From NCBI GenBank assembly GCA_037951165.1, contig JBBDHG010000061.1, positions 4,561,001 to 4,625,000 on the forward strand: DNA of 64,000 bases. Reading direction: 5' to 3'. The notes under the pieces are model-generated. The model did not search any database, was not told the origin of the DNA, and saw only the letters and a program-made list of their open reading frames with translations. The position numbers were made by a program, and so were the translations under genes. This document shows positions 41,301-51,240 of the stretch, piece by piece; within the stretch, counting starts at the first letter, position 1; every line of letters starts with the position of its first letter. Source of the DNA: Lophius americanus. Its lineage: Eukaryota; Chordata; Actinopteri; Lophiiformes; Lophiidae.

Positions 41301-43387
41301 TTGAAGGTTTGAAATGTACACTTCCCCCTGGCACAACTTTATATGAGGTGTGAAAGTGGAGATAAAAAAATAGTGGAAAAAAATTGCCTCATAAACCGTG
41401 ATGGAATTTGTCAGTGTAAAAGCAAGGGTTTGATTCTCTTCTGTCTCTTCAGATTACTATCAGTGTTATATAACATGCACTCATGATAACAGCAGCTATT
41501 TCAAATCCAATATGGAACATCCTTAACAAAGTCCGACAGTCTTGCCTTGATTATTACAGCTTACCGCATTATTATGCACACATTCAGCCGAGCAGTCAAT
41601 AAATATTATATACTATTTAGGTGTTCGTCGCCCTAAAAGGTCACAGGACCAACACTTGGAAACAAACAAATATTAACACTCACATTGCATGTCTTTGGAC
41701 AGTGGGAGGAACCTGAGCACCATAGCATGTAAACTCTCTGGTCTCCACAAGGATTTGAACCAAGAATCTTGCCTCTGTGAGGCTGCCCTACTATATGCCA
41801 TGTGGAGAAACTACATAATTTACATTTGAATAATAACTAATAACAATTAATTGAAGCATTCGTCCTGCCATTCTGTGCGGAGTGTGCATGTTCTCCCCGT
41901 GTCTGCGGGAGTTCTCTCCGGGAACTCCGGCTTCCTCCCGCAGTCCAAAAAACATGTGATATAGGTGAATTGGGGACACAAAATTGCCTGTAGGACTAAG
42001 TGTGACTGTAAGTGTGTGTGGTTGTATGTCTGTATGTGTCGGCCATGTGATGAACTGGCGACTTGTCCAGGGTGTACCCTGCCTCCCGCCCGATGTTAGC
42101 TGGGACAGGCGTCAGCCCCCCTTGACCCTGAACAGGATAAGCAGTAGATAATGAATGAATGAATGAATGAGGCATTCATGAACTCTCACTCGCAACTACA
42201 CACATCCTGTTATTGGATGTTATTGAAACAAAATAAAGTCTTTACAGTTGCTGTGAAAACGTTCTATCATGGGGTCCATCCTGTGTCAGACAATCCTTTC
42301 ACAAGTGTGTATGGGTGTTTGAGGATGTGTGTGTGTGTGTGTGTGTGTGTCTGTGTGTTTGTGTGTGTGGCTGTGTGGGTGCGTGTGTGTGTTTGTGTGT
42401 GTGTGTGTGTGCATGTGAGCGTTTGTGTGTGTCAGTGGGTGTAACACCTGACTCTGATATAACAGGCTTTAAAAAGGAGAAGCTACTGACTGGATCACAG
42501 ACAATGTGATTCTTGTTTCCTTTGCAGAAACAAAATAAAAAAGAAGGGGTATAAATAGTCATGATTCATCCGAACAGATTATGGGCTGTTCAGTCATATA
42601 CACCCATGCAGGAAAGGGTGAGGCTATAAGAACACTGCATCTATTGTCTGGTTGGACGAAATAAAGCATTTACACTCAACACATGCTTACAATGAATTAT
42701 ATCCAGTGAGGGAGAATTTACAACTGGTCTCTCGGTTCATTCATATTCTGCTCCAGCGCACAGCTGCAGCTCCGCGTGCAAACCTCTGCGCAGCGCCTGA
42801 CTTGGGTGCGCCAACCGCCTCGTTCATGTTTCTCTGGGGTTGCTACTGGAAGCTGTTGGCGTCGACCAAAACAAGCACACAACAGCGGCCAAGCCTCCCG
42901 ATCACAGAAACGGTGTGATATATGAGCCTTTGTTGACAGTAATTAATAACCAGGATGTGTGTATTTACAGCAACAGCTAACTGGACGGAAAATCCCTTTA
43001 AATGCTGGCCCCCTTCACCTTACTGTTCTCTAAACACGGTCTAAATACCATTTATTGTTCTAAATACCAATACATCCATGAACACGTTTAATAATGAAGC
43101 ACATTAAAACTGGCACTTGAGGTCTCCTGTAGTCACGGCGACCCACCTGATTGTGTTGTGTCGGTGAGATCGTAGCTCATCCCCGGATACTCCCTCAGCT
43201 TCCTGCCGCTCAGGTTCAGGATCCCCGAACACACGGCATCCTCCAAAGCCCGGTCCAGGCTGCGGGCCGTGTGGTGCTGCTGCTGGTGCTGGTACTGGCT
43301 GTTTCCCGGACTCCAGTGAGGCCCGCTAGTGTAGTGATGGGTCTGAAGAGCCGCGAGGGCTCCAACACCTCCCTGACTAGACGCCAT
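17826..43387 (-). CDS. lrch2: lrch2: leucine-rich-repeat and calponin-homology protein, complete, 20 coding exons
   Basis: Coding exons (minus, 5' to 3'): 43387-43147, 33622-33478, 33296-33170, 33075-32970, 32000-31864, 31696-31566, 31358-31271, 29779-29683, 29557-29460, 29329-29262, 27401-27297, 24596-24534, 23810-23762, 23580-23443, 22909-22859, 22743-22680, 21233-21121, 19563-19426, 19202-19125, 17945-17826. All junctions are GT-AG and the frame stays open for 718 residues (human LRCH2 about 765). Residues 1-80 hold HTARSLDRALED and LSGRKLREYPG. Residues 81-252 form leucine-rich repeats (NLYHNCIKCIPEAI, LVSNNKLVSIPEEIG, LDFSCNKITEIP). They are followed by the conserved ICLKGKVHIFKYLNIQAC. 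The middle is acidic and low complexity, with FTMRRKMEHLREE at about 585. Residues about 605-718 form the CH domain (DVGAALMDGVVLCHLANHI, PKLSMAKCRRNVENFLDACK), ending QLSAI without a membrane anchor. LRCH proteins bind DOCK-family Rac activators and actin-linked scaffolds. The N-terminus and LRR sequence fit LRCH2 better than LRCH1, 3 or 4. The ATG context is AAAATGG. Confidence 0.93.
17946..19124 (-). other. lrch2 last intron
   Basis: This 1.2-kb intron lies between the penultimate and last lrch2 exons. It contains the LINE-tail repeat at 18121-18198 and AT-rich sequence that may be more of the same element. No other gene is seen. Confidence 0.7.
18121..18198 (+). repeat. LINE 3'-tail repeat, partner of 51948-52004
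   Basis: After (AAT)n comes ACATTTAATTCATAACGCAC, then GATCAAATCTCAAAGTGCTA. The reverse complement of 51948-52004 is nearly identical over about 60 bp, including the flanking AAT units. The form resembles the 3' ends of fish L2/CR1-type elements (CTCAAAGTGCTTTACA). It lies in the last intron of lrch2. Confidence 0.65.
23604..23634. repeat. (ATC)n trinucleotide repeat
   Basis: A short ATC/GAT repeat directly upstream of lrch2 exon 23580-23443. In the minus-strand frame it reads poly-Asp, but it lies before the TATGCAG acceptor. I treat it as intronic, which also leaves that exon with a weak polypyrimidine tract. Confidence 0.6.
24985..25140 (-). mobile_element. Tc1/mariner-like terminal fragment
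   Basis: The segment TGCCTAACATATCCCACCAA, then CTGACAGATGCCATG and GTCAGTGGTTATAACGTTAT, followed by GGTTGAT, matches the right end of a widespread fish Tc1-like family. Its terminus is usually GTCAGTGGTCATAATGTTATGGCTGATC. The transposase region is missing or decayed. It lies in an lrch2 intron, and related ends occur at 29120 and about 60030. Confidence 0.6.
26240..27010 (+). mobile_element. Decayed LINE ORF2 C-terminal region (jockey/CR1-like)
   Basis: Plus-strand fragments in shifting frames read FKSQIAKLVSLLMVKLGFYY, then LVSSTFLALLDSVDVSYMGA, then DLMKSAFWVAALPFWNTLQK. This is the post-RT region of the fish LINE type whose usual form is KLGFYFRNKSCF...LDYGDLLYM...APSAWNMLQ. Several frameshifts and stops make it a dead copy. 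It sits inside the lrch2 intron between exons 27401-27297 and 24596-24534, antisense to the gene. Confidence 0.7.
29120..29185 (+). mobile_element. Tc1/mariner-like terminal inverted repeat remnant
   Basis: The segment TACACTGATCAGCCATAACA followed by TTATAACCACT matches the left end of the same fish Tc1-like family seen at 24985-25140 (consensus TACACTGATCAGCCATAACATTA...ACCACT). Only the tip and a few dozen bases are recognisable. It is intronic in lrch2. Confidence 0.65.
29780..31270 (-). other. lrch2 intron, non-coding
   Basis: A 1.5-kb intron between lrch2 exons 31358-31271 and 29779-29683. I see no gene and no repeat family in it that I can name. Confidence 0.6.
34505..35010 (-). mobile_element. 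RTE-like LINE reverse-transcriptase C-terminal remnant
   Basis: On the minus strand the fragment near 34640-34530 reads LLGRRKRGRPQRRFLDVVAE, followed shortly by KELIRCGDP. This is the terminal block of fish non-LTR retrotransposon ORF2 (usual form GRRKRGRPKRRFMDVVREDM...IRCGDP). The plus-strand nucleotides GGGGTCACCACAGCGGATCA are the matching family signature. Stops and frameshifts are present. It is inserted in the same orientation as lrch2, in intron 1. Confidence 0.7.
35201..35393. repeat. (ATCC)n followed by (AAT)n microsatellites
   Basis: 35201-35237 is nine near-perfect ATCC units. 35306-35393 is an (AAT)n run with an internal (AATC)n segment. The 70 bases between them (GCAGTGGCCGTAGACTAATC, then ATTCCAGACATCCC) recur in diverged form at about 35535-35575. 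They resemble the CATCCATTTTCTTCC...CAGCAGCCTAAGCAG tail of a common fish LINE. Confidence 0.8.
41630..41805 (-). repeat. L2-type LINE 3'-tail fragment (antisense copy)
   Basis: The blocks ACATTGCATGTCTTTGGACA, GTGGGAGGAACCTGAG, TGAACCAAGAATCTTG and GAGGCTGCCCTACT follow the order of the common teleost repeat (CATGTTTTTGGACTGTGGGAGGAAACC...GATTCGAACC...GTGAGGC). Substitutions are numerous. It points opposite to the next copy at 41855-42178. Confidence 0.6.
41855..42178 (+). repeat. L2-type LINE 3'-tail fragment with (GAAT)n end
   Basis: The blocks GTGCATGTTCTCCCCGTGTC, CCTCCCGCAGTCCAAAAAACATG, TGAACTGGCGACTTGTCCAG, GGTGTACCCTGCCTCCCGCC and ACCCTGAACAGGATAAGCAG are the classic teleost 3' tail, and the copy ends in (GAAT)n at about 42150-42175. 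It is better preserved than the antisense copy 50 bases to its left. Confidence 0.75.
42311..42430. repeat. (GT)n microsatellite
   Basis: About 120 bases of GT/TG dinucleotides with scattered interruptions, in lrch2 intron 1 about 0.9 kb from the first exon. Open frames across it on both strands are repeat artefacts (poly Val-Cys or Thr-His). Confidence 0.9.
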
Positions 43388-43580
43388 TTTCGTAAAAAAA
43401 AAAGAAAAGATTACTCTTACAATAATATCAGCGCACAGCGGCAGCCCCTTCGCCCACGCGCATGCGGGACCTAAGCGCGAGACGGACGCTAGGGGGCGGT
43501 GCTCCGGGTGATGCTGCTGCCGCTGCTGCTGCTACTGGTGATGATGGCAATGATGGTGATGATGGTGAGCAGGCTATGGT
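43388..43580 (-). promoter_or_regulatory. CpG-rich promoter / 5' UTR region of lrch2
   Basis: Immediately upstream of the lrch2 ATG the sequence becomes GC- and CpG-rich (about 43180-43510, including exon 1). 43458-43467 is GCGCATGCGG, close to the palindromic NRF1 site. 43491-43500 is AGGGGGCGGT, a GC-box (Sp/KLF) form. No TATA box is seen, which fits a housekeeping-type CpG-island promoter. CTG/GAT trinucleotide runs occupy 43508-43568. Confidence 0.6.
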
Positions 43581-43819
43581 AGCCATTTTAGGCTTTTACC
43601 CTCCCTTCACCTGCTGATACCAAACTCCCACCAGAGCCTCTGGTGGGAAACACACGAGCAGACAGGAAGCTGGGCCATCAGTCAATCTAACATACACATT
43701 TCCCTCAGTTGCCTCCCAATATTTGAGAAGTTTATGGTGATGGCTATGGAATTTTTTCTATATTCCATGATTAAAAACGAGATGAAATTACATTTTGACC
43801 AAAAGGGGGCATAAAGATA

Positions 43820-44560
43820 ATCTATGACCTCTATGAAAATGGAAAATTGCAAAATTTGATTCTCCGAAATATCATATCAAATTATAATTTTCTTAAATAT
43901 TTACAAGATAGACATAATGTGTATATGAAAGCCAACTCTGGAATTTTAGAATGTATCTTGCCTACAAGGGAAGTTTATTTTCTGGATCACAGACAGCAGA
44001 AGCACCTCCTATCCAACATATATTCTGAGATAAACATTAAGACTGGACAAAAATGAATACTTGAAAAGATCTTGGTGTACATTGCTAAAATGTGTGATAA
44101 ATACTGATGACTTGCTGCCTTCCAGAATCTTAATATGTGATCAATGTAAAGAATGAAAGTACAGTATTCCTCACAATGTATTCCTTTCAACAAACATTTA
44201 AGTTTAAAAGTAACAGTTAATGTATTCTGGAAGGCATTATTTGTAGAGCAAAAGTTGAACAAGTCGCAGCAAATCCACTGGTATTCTTACTCATAATGGC
44301 ACCAGACTCTCTGTCACATTATGAAGACGTTCCCTTTCAGTGAAGGAAAGCCATTATGGTTAAGTGGAGCAGAAATGACCCTCCTTCACTCTCCACAGGG
44401 ATGTCATTGATTTTGGAAGCTGTGACACTGGCAAAACTAGGATACTAAAGATTAATGGAAAGACTCTTCTTTTTCTGCAGAAATCTTTCAAAAAACAACA
44501 AGAAAACAAACATTGGAAACTATGGCAGTGAACAGTAATTTGGACTTCAGTGGATAGTGA
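43820..44560 (+). mobile_element. L1/Tx1-like LINE ORF2 C-terminal remnant
   Basis: The plus-strand translation shows NFLKYLQDRHNVYM at about 43890, resembling the FFRYLQIRH block of L1-clade ORF2. About 450 bases later comes KAIMVKWSRNDPPSLS, resembling the AKKLILKNWKSPSPPS block. Their order and spacing fit the ORF2 C-terminus, but stops intervene and much is diverged. Assignment to the clade is tentative. Confidence 0.45.
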
Positions 44561-46354
44561 CTGTGGTCACAACTCTGATCTGGAAGAATTGAATGCATAA
44601 GTAAAGGATGTGAGAATTACTTGTGTCATGTGTGTGTTATGCTGCAGTTATATATTACAACAACCAGTCTTTTTTCTCCTTTTTTGTTGTTTTTTGTTTG
44701 GTTGTTATGTGTGAAAATCAACTTACATAAAAAAGAGGGACAAAAAGCAGTATAAATATGTTACCTCTGATGGTGTTGCTATAGCCTTCTCAACTTTATT
44801 TATGAAATGAATAATGTAATTACTTTATTGCTAGTAAACAATACATTCCATATGGATTTATATACCAACAAATTAGAACAATAAAGGCCGTTATTTAAAA
44901 AGAAAAATGAAATTACTTAAATCAAGTTGGCTTGTATTGAACAATGAGGTTAGGTATTTCTGTTTGGCTTGAAAAAGTCGCCAAAAGTAGCCATTGAAAC
45001 ATTATAATGGGTCTTAGAACTAAATGCCAAACTTTTAGAAAGCTGTGAAGATCAAACACTCATGCAACACAGCACAACACACTTAAAACCATGATAGCAA
45101 TGTATGGAGCGCATGTCACATCAGTTTTTAGTTTAATGCGCCCACTGTTTGATTTGAAATGTAATGCGTTAATATCCTCTCCACCATAATCATCTGCCGC
45201 CATTTTTCCATCCCTGGAAAATATTCTATGACCCTCCTCCTCTGCCAATTACCCAATTGGCCGAACCTGGGCTGTTAGTAAATACTTGATTTAAGAACGT
45301 GTGTACTGTGGTGTTTGGCCCTGGACTCTAAGGTGTGCACCTCAGAGTTAGAATTTCAAGTGAAACATAGTTGCTATGGATTACAAAATAATTCATAAAA
45401 AAAAGTATCATTATTGGCAATTTAAATGAATCAACTGTAAATATTGGAGCTTGTTAAAACACAAATGTGAGATTTTTTTGCTGTACAGTTGACCAGTTTT
45501 GGGGCAAGTTCCTGTATTTTGGCAACACCTCTGCTCATATTTTCACCGTCAGAGGCAAATCAAAAAAAAGAAAAAAGGATTGGATATTTGGCTCCCAAAT
45601 AGCTTCTTATATTGGGTGATTTTTCAGGGACCAGTAAATGGAGGTTTAAGGGGGAAGCACTATAGAGTGTCCCAAACCACGCTAAGTTTGGCTTCTTCTA
45701 GCTACAGTATGACAACTGAGTATCCTTGTTTCCTTGTGAGGGCAGTGAAAAAACATTATCTATACCAGAGGACCTTTACATTCTGGAATTTTTTCTTCAA
45801 CTCGTGATTATCTGCATTGGCAGCGCTACCACCAGGATACCACCAGTTTCCCAAGGATGGACAATATTTACAGACAGAATAGTTTTATAATCTTTTAAGT
45901 AGAAAATGACAGATAACTAAGTATGGCGGGTTTATATAATATGGGTTTATCCCCAATGGCCCGCTTGAAACTCCTTTTATAAATTAATGGGATGGCTTTG
46001 AGGATCAGACACTCATGCATTTGTTTCTCTCAACAACAAGACTTGTTTAAAGCATAAACTTTAGAAAAGGTCAGACTATTCAGTTAAAACTAACACACAT
46101 GGGGAGAAAAGATGGATCTCTATAAATTGCATCAATAAAAACACATACGGAATTTGACTTTCCACAATAATTCAATATCTCCCTCATGAATATGTACAAA
46201 GTCAGTTTCACTATTTATTTATGAAGAATGGCTGCTATACTTTGGAAAGCATTTGCTGAGACGTTTACGTGTGTTGACTTGATTTGAGATAATGGATAGT
46301 GGACCTGGTATCAGGTGGGTGAGTAAATGCTCACTAATTATAATAATAATAATC

Positions 46355-46565
46355 TTTCCTTTATTTATCACATGTTATACAGTACATACAGATAGCACAA
46401 TGTCGTGAAATTTATCTCTGCATTAACCCATTGCTGTGGAAGCGATCAGGAGAGCTAAGGTTTCAGGGTCGTGTTCAAGGACCCAGGGCTTGTTGCGTCG
46501 GGGGCTGGGCTCCAACTCTGGGCTCCCGGTTGGGGGACGACTGCTAAATAAATGGATGGAAATTT
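46355..46565. repeat. Teleost interspersed repeat fragment
   Basis: The pattern GTGAAATTTATCTCTGCATT, then AACCCATTGCTGTGGAAGC and a GGTCGTGTTCAAGGACCC block follows the familiar fish repeat (AAATTTGTCCTCTGCATTTAACCCATC...GTGCCTTGCTCAAGGGC). It is diverged, and the source element class is uncertain. Confidence 0.45.
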
Positions 46566-47224
46566 TTATTTATGTCTGTTCTTAGAATTAATTTCTTACA
46601 CATTTGCTCATATTTTTTAGAAAGCTTATGGATATGGAGGAACACAACACAATAATTAAAGGAAGAGATGACAAATGTCTCCAGACATGACAGAGTTTTA
46701 AATTTTTTTTTATCAAATACGTTACCATCCATATATTGTAATCCTTTTAACGACCTCACTGCTGAGTACATCATTGCCTCCGTGTGGCTACCTTTTACTT
46801 ACCACATGCATTATCACACCCTCATCTATGTTTTTTGTTGATGTCTTAAACGTTTGCCCTTTAACTGATATCTTATATATTCATGTAAACCTAAGGGCAC
46901 ATCATGGAAGTATGAGCGGTCTGACACTTATGTTTTGAATGGACATATTTATAGTTGTGTGTAGATGGAGTCGGTTCCAAAAGTACAGGAAAGCCGAAGA
47001 GGAAAACTAATACCACTGTGGAATGGTAAATGCAAACCAGCAGTTAAGACTAGAACTAAAGTATTCAAACTGGTTACGTGAACCCATAATTTAGAGAATC
47101 AGTTTATCTCTCTAAATTAGGGCTAATTAGACCCTCTGTCTGACTCCATCATTCTCACTCTTTTTGGATTAAGGAAAAGGAATAGAAAAGTGAATAACCC
47201 TTTTACTATCTGAAACTGGACTAG

Positions 47225-47505
47225 AGGTGGGGTATATGCTGGACAATTCACCAGTTAATCACAAGACCAACAAATAGAGACAGACAACCATTCATGCTCT
47301 AATACACCCCCATGACCAATTCAACTATATTACATGTTTTTGGCCTGCGGCAGGAAGCCAGAGTACCTGGTTGCAAACTCAAGTGAACACTGGTAAAACA
47401 AAAAAACAACATTGCAAACACTCCAAGGCCAGAGGTGGCTTTGAACCAAGAACCTACTGTCCTTGAGGTAACTGTGCTACCCACTGTGCCACCTAGCTGC
47501 TCAAG
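47225..47505 (-). repeat. L2-type LINE 3'-tail fragment (antisense copy)
   Basis: The blocks ATGCTGGACAATTCACCAGT, AGAGACAGACAACCATTCAT, CATGTTTTTGGCCTGCGGCA, GGCTTTGAACCAAGAACC and GTGCTACCCACTGTGCCACC reproduce, in order, the common teleost L2-type tail. It has the same orientation as the copy at 41630-41805 but is longer. Confidence 0.7.
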
Positions 47506-48589
47506 GAGTCATGTGAAAAAGGAAAGTATCAACCTCATGTAGGATATATGAAAATGTAGGAAGGCCCACCGCATGCCGTTGATTTCATCAAAAACTATTT
47601 TACAATCGGCGACCCATGCAGTGGAGGGGAGAAATTAAAACTATGCCTGTGAAAACGATAGTACGATTCTACACAAGATTCAAAGCTATAAAGACAACTG
47701 CAAAGCTTTTGACAAAAATGATTATTAAAACCAGAGGGAGGCAGTGAAACATCAATGAAGAATGCCAGCTGCAGCAGAACATCAGCGAAGAAGAAAACGC
47801 CAGAGAAGAAACAGACGAAGAAGAGTTCCTCACACAGCTCTATTCGTATAGCTCGTCTATGGAGCATGCAGCGATAGTGTCTGTTATCGTCGCAACCAAA
47901 ATGTTGAAGCAGTAGAATGAGTTAAGGTAAGTTACTGTTTTCGGTCAAATATAAAAACCCATGTCTGCATTAGTTTGAATTGAGTCCTGAGCGGCCAGTC
48001 AGTCGAGCTCCAGAGGCTGGAATGAGAATGTTATGTTAGCCAGCTAGGATAACAGCAGTCACTCATTCACATCCGCAATTAGCAGGTTTTAGCGACCTGA
48101 CAGGTATATTTACTTCTGTAAGGGTTCATCTAGGTAATGGTAGGCGGACAAATATCAACAGTAGTCAATGTGTAAAGGTATACGCCAGGTCAGCTTGACA
48201 TCTCATGCATATCAGACAACGTAAGCAGAGTGCATTGATAACATGTCTGGACAGTCATGAGTAAATGGTGTGTGTGCTCCTAAACAACGTGTGTGTGAGC
48301 TGTACCCTGGATATTTTCGGTGCTATCAGGTTGAAATAGCCACAATATATGATTTAATATTCGATTAGCTACAGGTATGTTATGATAGTTAATTACCTTT
48401 GATCATACAGTATGTACCAGCAGTGTATGCGAGATAAGAATCATGCTAAAGTTTGATCTGAATCAGGTTTGCTACTCATTCAGAACGAGAAAGACTTCTG
48501 TACTCTCTGGTATAATAGCTGTTCATGAAAAGTAATTGTGATTCATTTTGACGATTACGATCAGACGATTCTGTAATAATTGTTACAGG

Positions 48590-49025
48590 CCTACCCAAAA
48601 TAATAACAACACCAAGAAAAGGTTATAAATGCAAAATATTACCATATTTTTTCAAAACATAACTGGCATCTATACCTTTCTCTGATACAAATGGAGTATC
48701 AACAATTAACTTGATCAGTAATACGAATATCTCCATCAGCATTGATTACAGCACTAATCCACCTCCCTATGGACCAGTGTGACCTCTGGATGTCATCCAG
48801 TGGGATGGTGGACTACTCTTTATGAGTTTAGAGATGGTGCTGAGTTGGTGGAGGATGTTCGCGTTGTCAAAATCATTTCTCAACTTACCTTACAAGTTCT
48901 CAATGGGGGTTTAGCTCGGGCCTCATCACTTGATATCATAAACCAGTCAACTTCTGCATTGTGTTTGAGTGGTGTAAAATCCATTTCAGGACCAGGAAAC
49001 CCTTTGGAGAAGGACTACATTTAAT
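48590..49025 (-). mobile_element. Possible Tc1-like transposase remnant
   Basis: The block GGGATGGTGGACTACTCTTT, then GTTGTCAAAATCATTTCTCA and CAAGTTCTCAATGGGGGTTT, resembles the antisense transposase region of fish Tc1-like elements (GGGATGGT..CACTCTT...CAATTGGGTTTAGGTC). No termini were found and no frame is intact. Confidence 0.4.
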
Positions 49026-49539
49026 ACTGACAAATTAAGAATACATGTATTTCTATGTACACAATCATATACAAGCTCATGTCTCCACTCAAAAAAAAAA
49101 AAAACATCAATTTGAGCAAATAGATAATAGTCTCTGCTAAGCTGGCACCGATCAAAACAATTTGCTGCCACAGCAACATTATGACAACTTAGAACATACA
49201 ACTGAACATAAAGAAATTAAATTAATAAGCACTGTTGTTACAAAAATATACACATAACTAATAAAAGGTAATGGGCAGAGCTGTTTGATTAATCCAATGT
49301 TCTATGTATGATTTCATTGTGGAGTTTCTCCTCATCTCCTGTATACAAACATAAATTGAATGCGTACCGTGTTAAGCCGGGCTGGATGATTATGTGAAAG
49401 AGCATCATGTTGAGAGGTGCTTTTAAAGCATGGTTTGAGACAAATCGAAATAAACACGGACCCTTATTTGAACACAAGAAACATAAATACTAATTTTAAA
49501 TATGCCCTTTGATATATTAAAATAAATGAGAATACTATG

Positions 49540-50830
49540 AGGTCTGAGTCACTTGCGAGAAAGTTGCAAATTAATAGTCTCAGAGATTTCTGGAAGGAAG
49601 TCAGAAGCTTGAATAATTGTAAGACATTATTACCTTCAAGTATTGATGGAATAGGTGTCCCAGAGAAAATTTCCCAGCTGTGGCAGAAACGTTATGATCT
49701 GTTCAACTTTTAAACGCAAACGCAAATTTAATGTGGGCAACATAGACAATAATGAAAAAAATAGATATATTTTTCTTTATGTATATAAAAATTTGAGTTA
49801 TTTTTTATCAAAAAGAGCTCAAAGAAGCCGTCTGGAAGCTAGGAAATAATGAAGCATCAGGTGTGGATAATACCTGTATAACTGCTAAATATTTAAAACT
49901 AGCAAGTAGTTTTAAATATTCCCTCTGGCAATTTGTTTCACTGGGTTATTAAACCTTGGTATTCTACCTGACTCTATTTTATCTGTTATACCTGTGCCTG
50001 ACATCAAAGACAAAGCTGGTAAATAAAACAGCTCGGAGAACTACAGGCCTATAGCTTTAGCCAGTATTTTATCCAAAGAGCTGGAAAGAGGTCTACTAAG
50101 TAGGCTGAAACAGTATGTTCCGACTTCACACAACCAATTTGGATTTAAACGTAAACATGGCTCTGAAATGTTTATTCTAAGTTTAAAGGGGATTTTCGAC
50201 AAATATATATTTATGGGTTTTATTGATGCCTTTAAAGCCTTTGATCAGGTAAACCATGAAAAACATTTTAAAAATGTTTTAACAGAGAGGGCTTCCTAGA
50301 TCTCTAATTAGAATCCTGTTTTTCTGGTATGCTCATCAGACGATGGGAGTTAAATGGAAAATTCTGTGTCCGATCCATTCCACATGAATAATGGAGTTCA
50401 ACGAGGCAGCATTTTGTCACCCTTTCTTTTTAACATCTGTATGGATGATCTGTCAATGCAGTTAAGGGAATGTGGAACAGGGTGTATGGTTGATAATTCC
50501 CTCATTAACCACCAGATGTACACAGATGATTTGGTGAATTTCTGTCCATGTGGTGGTCTGGTCTGGTTATTTAGGACAATCTTTCAATATAGTACAGATT
50601 TTGAAATTATATTCAATTCAAATAAGAGTAATATCGTGATAGGCAGAGGCTGAAATGATAACAAATTGGCATTTCCTGATTTCTTCCTGCCTGGGATTCA
50701 TGTTGAATCATAGGAAATCTCATGCATAGATGTATGTACTGGCTCTCTGATTCTGCAAACAGCATTATTTTAGCTTTAACCAACCCTGTCTTGAATTCAG
50801 TCAGTCTCAAAACCAGAATGTGGAACCCTT
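49540..50830 (+). pseudogene. Non-LTR retrotransposon reverse transcriptase, degenerate
   Basis: A linker segment RDFWKEVRSLNNCKTLLPSS (from about 49565) is followed at 50210 by GFIDAFKAFDQVNHE, reverse-transcriptase motif A with its catalytic Asp. From 50354 comes NGVQRGSILSPFLFNICMDD (motif B), then HQMYTDDLVNFCP (motif C, where the usual YADD is YTDD) and FEIIFNSNKSNIVI. Stops and frameshifts separate these blocks, so the copy is inactive. The block order matches the jockey/Rex-like LINEs common in fish. No intact endonuclease domain or 3' tail was identified. Confidence 0.75.
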
Positions 50831-51119
50831 GGCATTTCAGCCTATATGCAAATGTTTGATCATTTGGAACGCCTTTGCGTTAATTGCGTTTTTTAAAATG
50901 TATTCATTTTTTTTTTTTTTAATGTGCAATGGACCCCTCCATGAGCTGTGTCCAAAATAATGTTCTGAATTGAATTATTCGCAATTTACAATCCCGATGT
51001 CAGTCTGTGCGATCGTATGATGGCAAAGGCTGCGATTTAAAGAAATAAACGTATGAGAGAAGTTGACTACCTGTTCTCTGCGTCTGCTCATTGTCTACTT
51101 CCACAATAAAGAAATGGCC

Positions 51120-51240
51120 AAGCAGTGTCCATGATGAGAGTGAGTGTCGTGACTAGGACGGCGGCGTTGAACTAGGTAACTTCAGGAAGTACGCTTAGTG
51201 GAGACGTCGAGTTGGTTAAGCCTGAGATGAGTTACCTCTG
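51120..51240 (+). promoter_or_regulatory. Candidate 5' region of the U2SURP-type gene
   Basis: A local cluster of CpGs and GC-rich sequence (GTGACTAGGACGGCGGCGTT, then a CAGGAAGT ETS-like element) stands out in AT-rich surroundings. It contains a possible donor, CTAG|gtaact, at about 51174. The first visible coding exon of the U2SURP-type gene begins after a CTTTAG acceptor at 52395, which implies an upstream non-coding exon. This is the best local candidate. It is inference only. Confidence 0.3.

Larger units (their letters stand above)
33623..43146 (-). other. lrch2 intron 1 (9.5 kb), repeat-rich
   Basis: This large first intron separates the N-terminal exon from the LRR exons. It contains an antisense RTE-like LINE remnant (34505-35010), (ATCC)n and (AAT)n microsatellites (35201-35393), two L2-type LINE tails in opposite orientation (41630-41805 and 41855-42178) and a long (GT)n tract (42311-42430). 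A CpG-rich patch at about 42750-42870 lies close to the promoter and may be regulatory, though nothing specific is recognised. I see no nested gene. Confidence 0.65.
43600..51100. other. Repeat-rich intergenic zone
   Basis: Between the divergent lrch2 and U2SURP-type genes I see several decayed elements: an L1/Tx1-like LINE (43820-44560), a tail repeat (46355-46565), an L2-type tail (47225-47505), a possible Tc1-like piece (48590-49025) and a jockey-like RT (49540-50830). The remainder is AT-rich with short unsupported ORFs. No protein-coding gene is seen. Confidence 0.6.

Noticed and set aside
42163..42562. Open frames on both strands across the (GT)n tract
   Set aside because: They encode only repeating Val-Cys or Thr-His and result from the dinucleotide repeat.
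45060..45248. 62-codon minus-strand frame beginning MAEEEG with a hydrophobic end
   Set aside because: It has no conserved neighbour, no family match, and an intergenic repeat-rich setting.
47595..47867. 90-codon minus-strand frame with hydrophobic stretches
   Set aside because: There is no family match and no splice context. Runs of Phe arise from a GAAGAA-rich plus strand.
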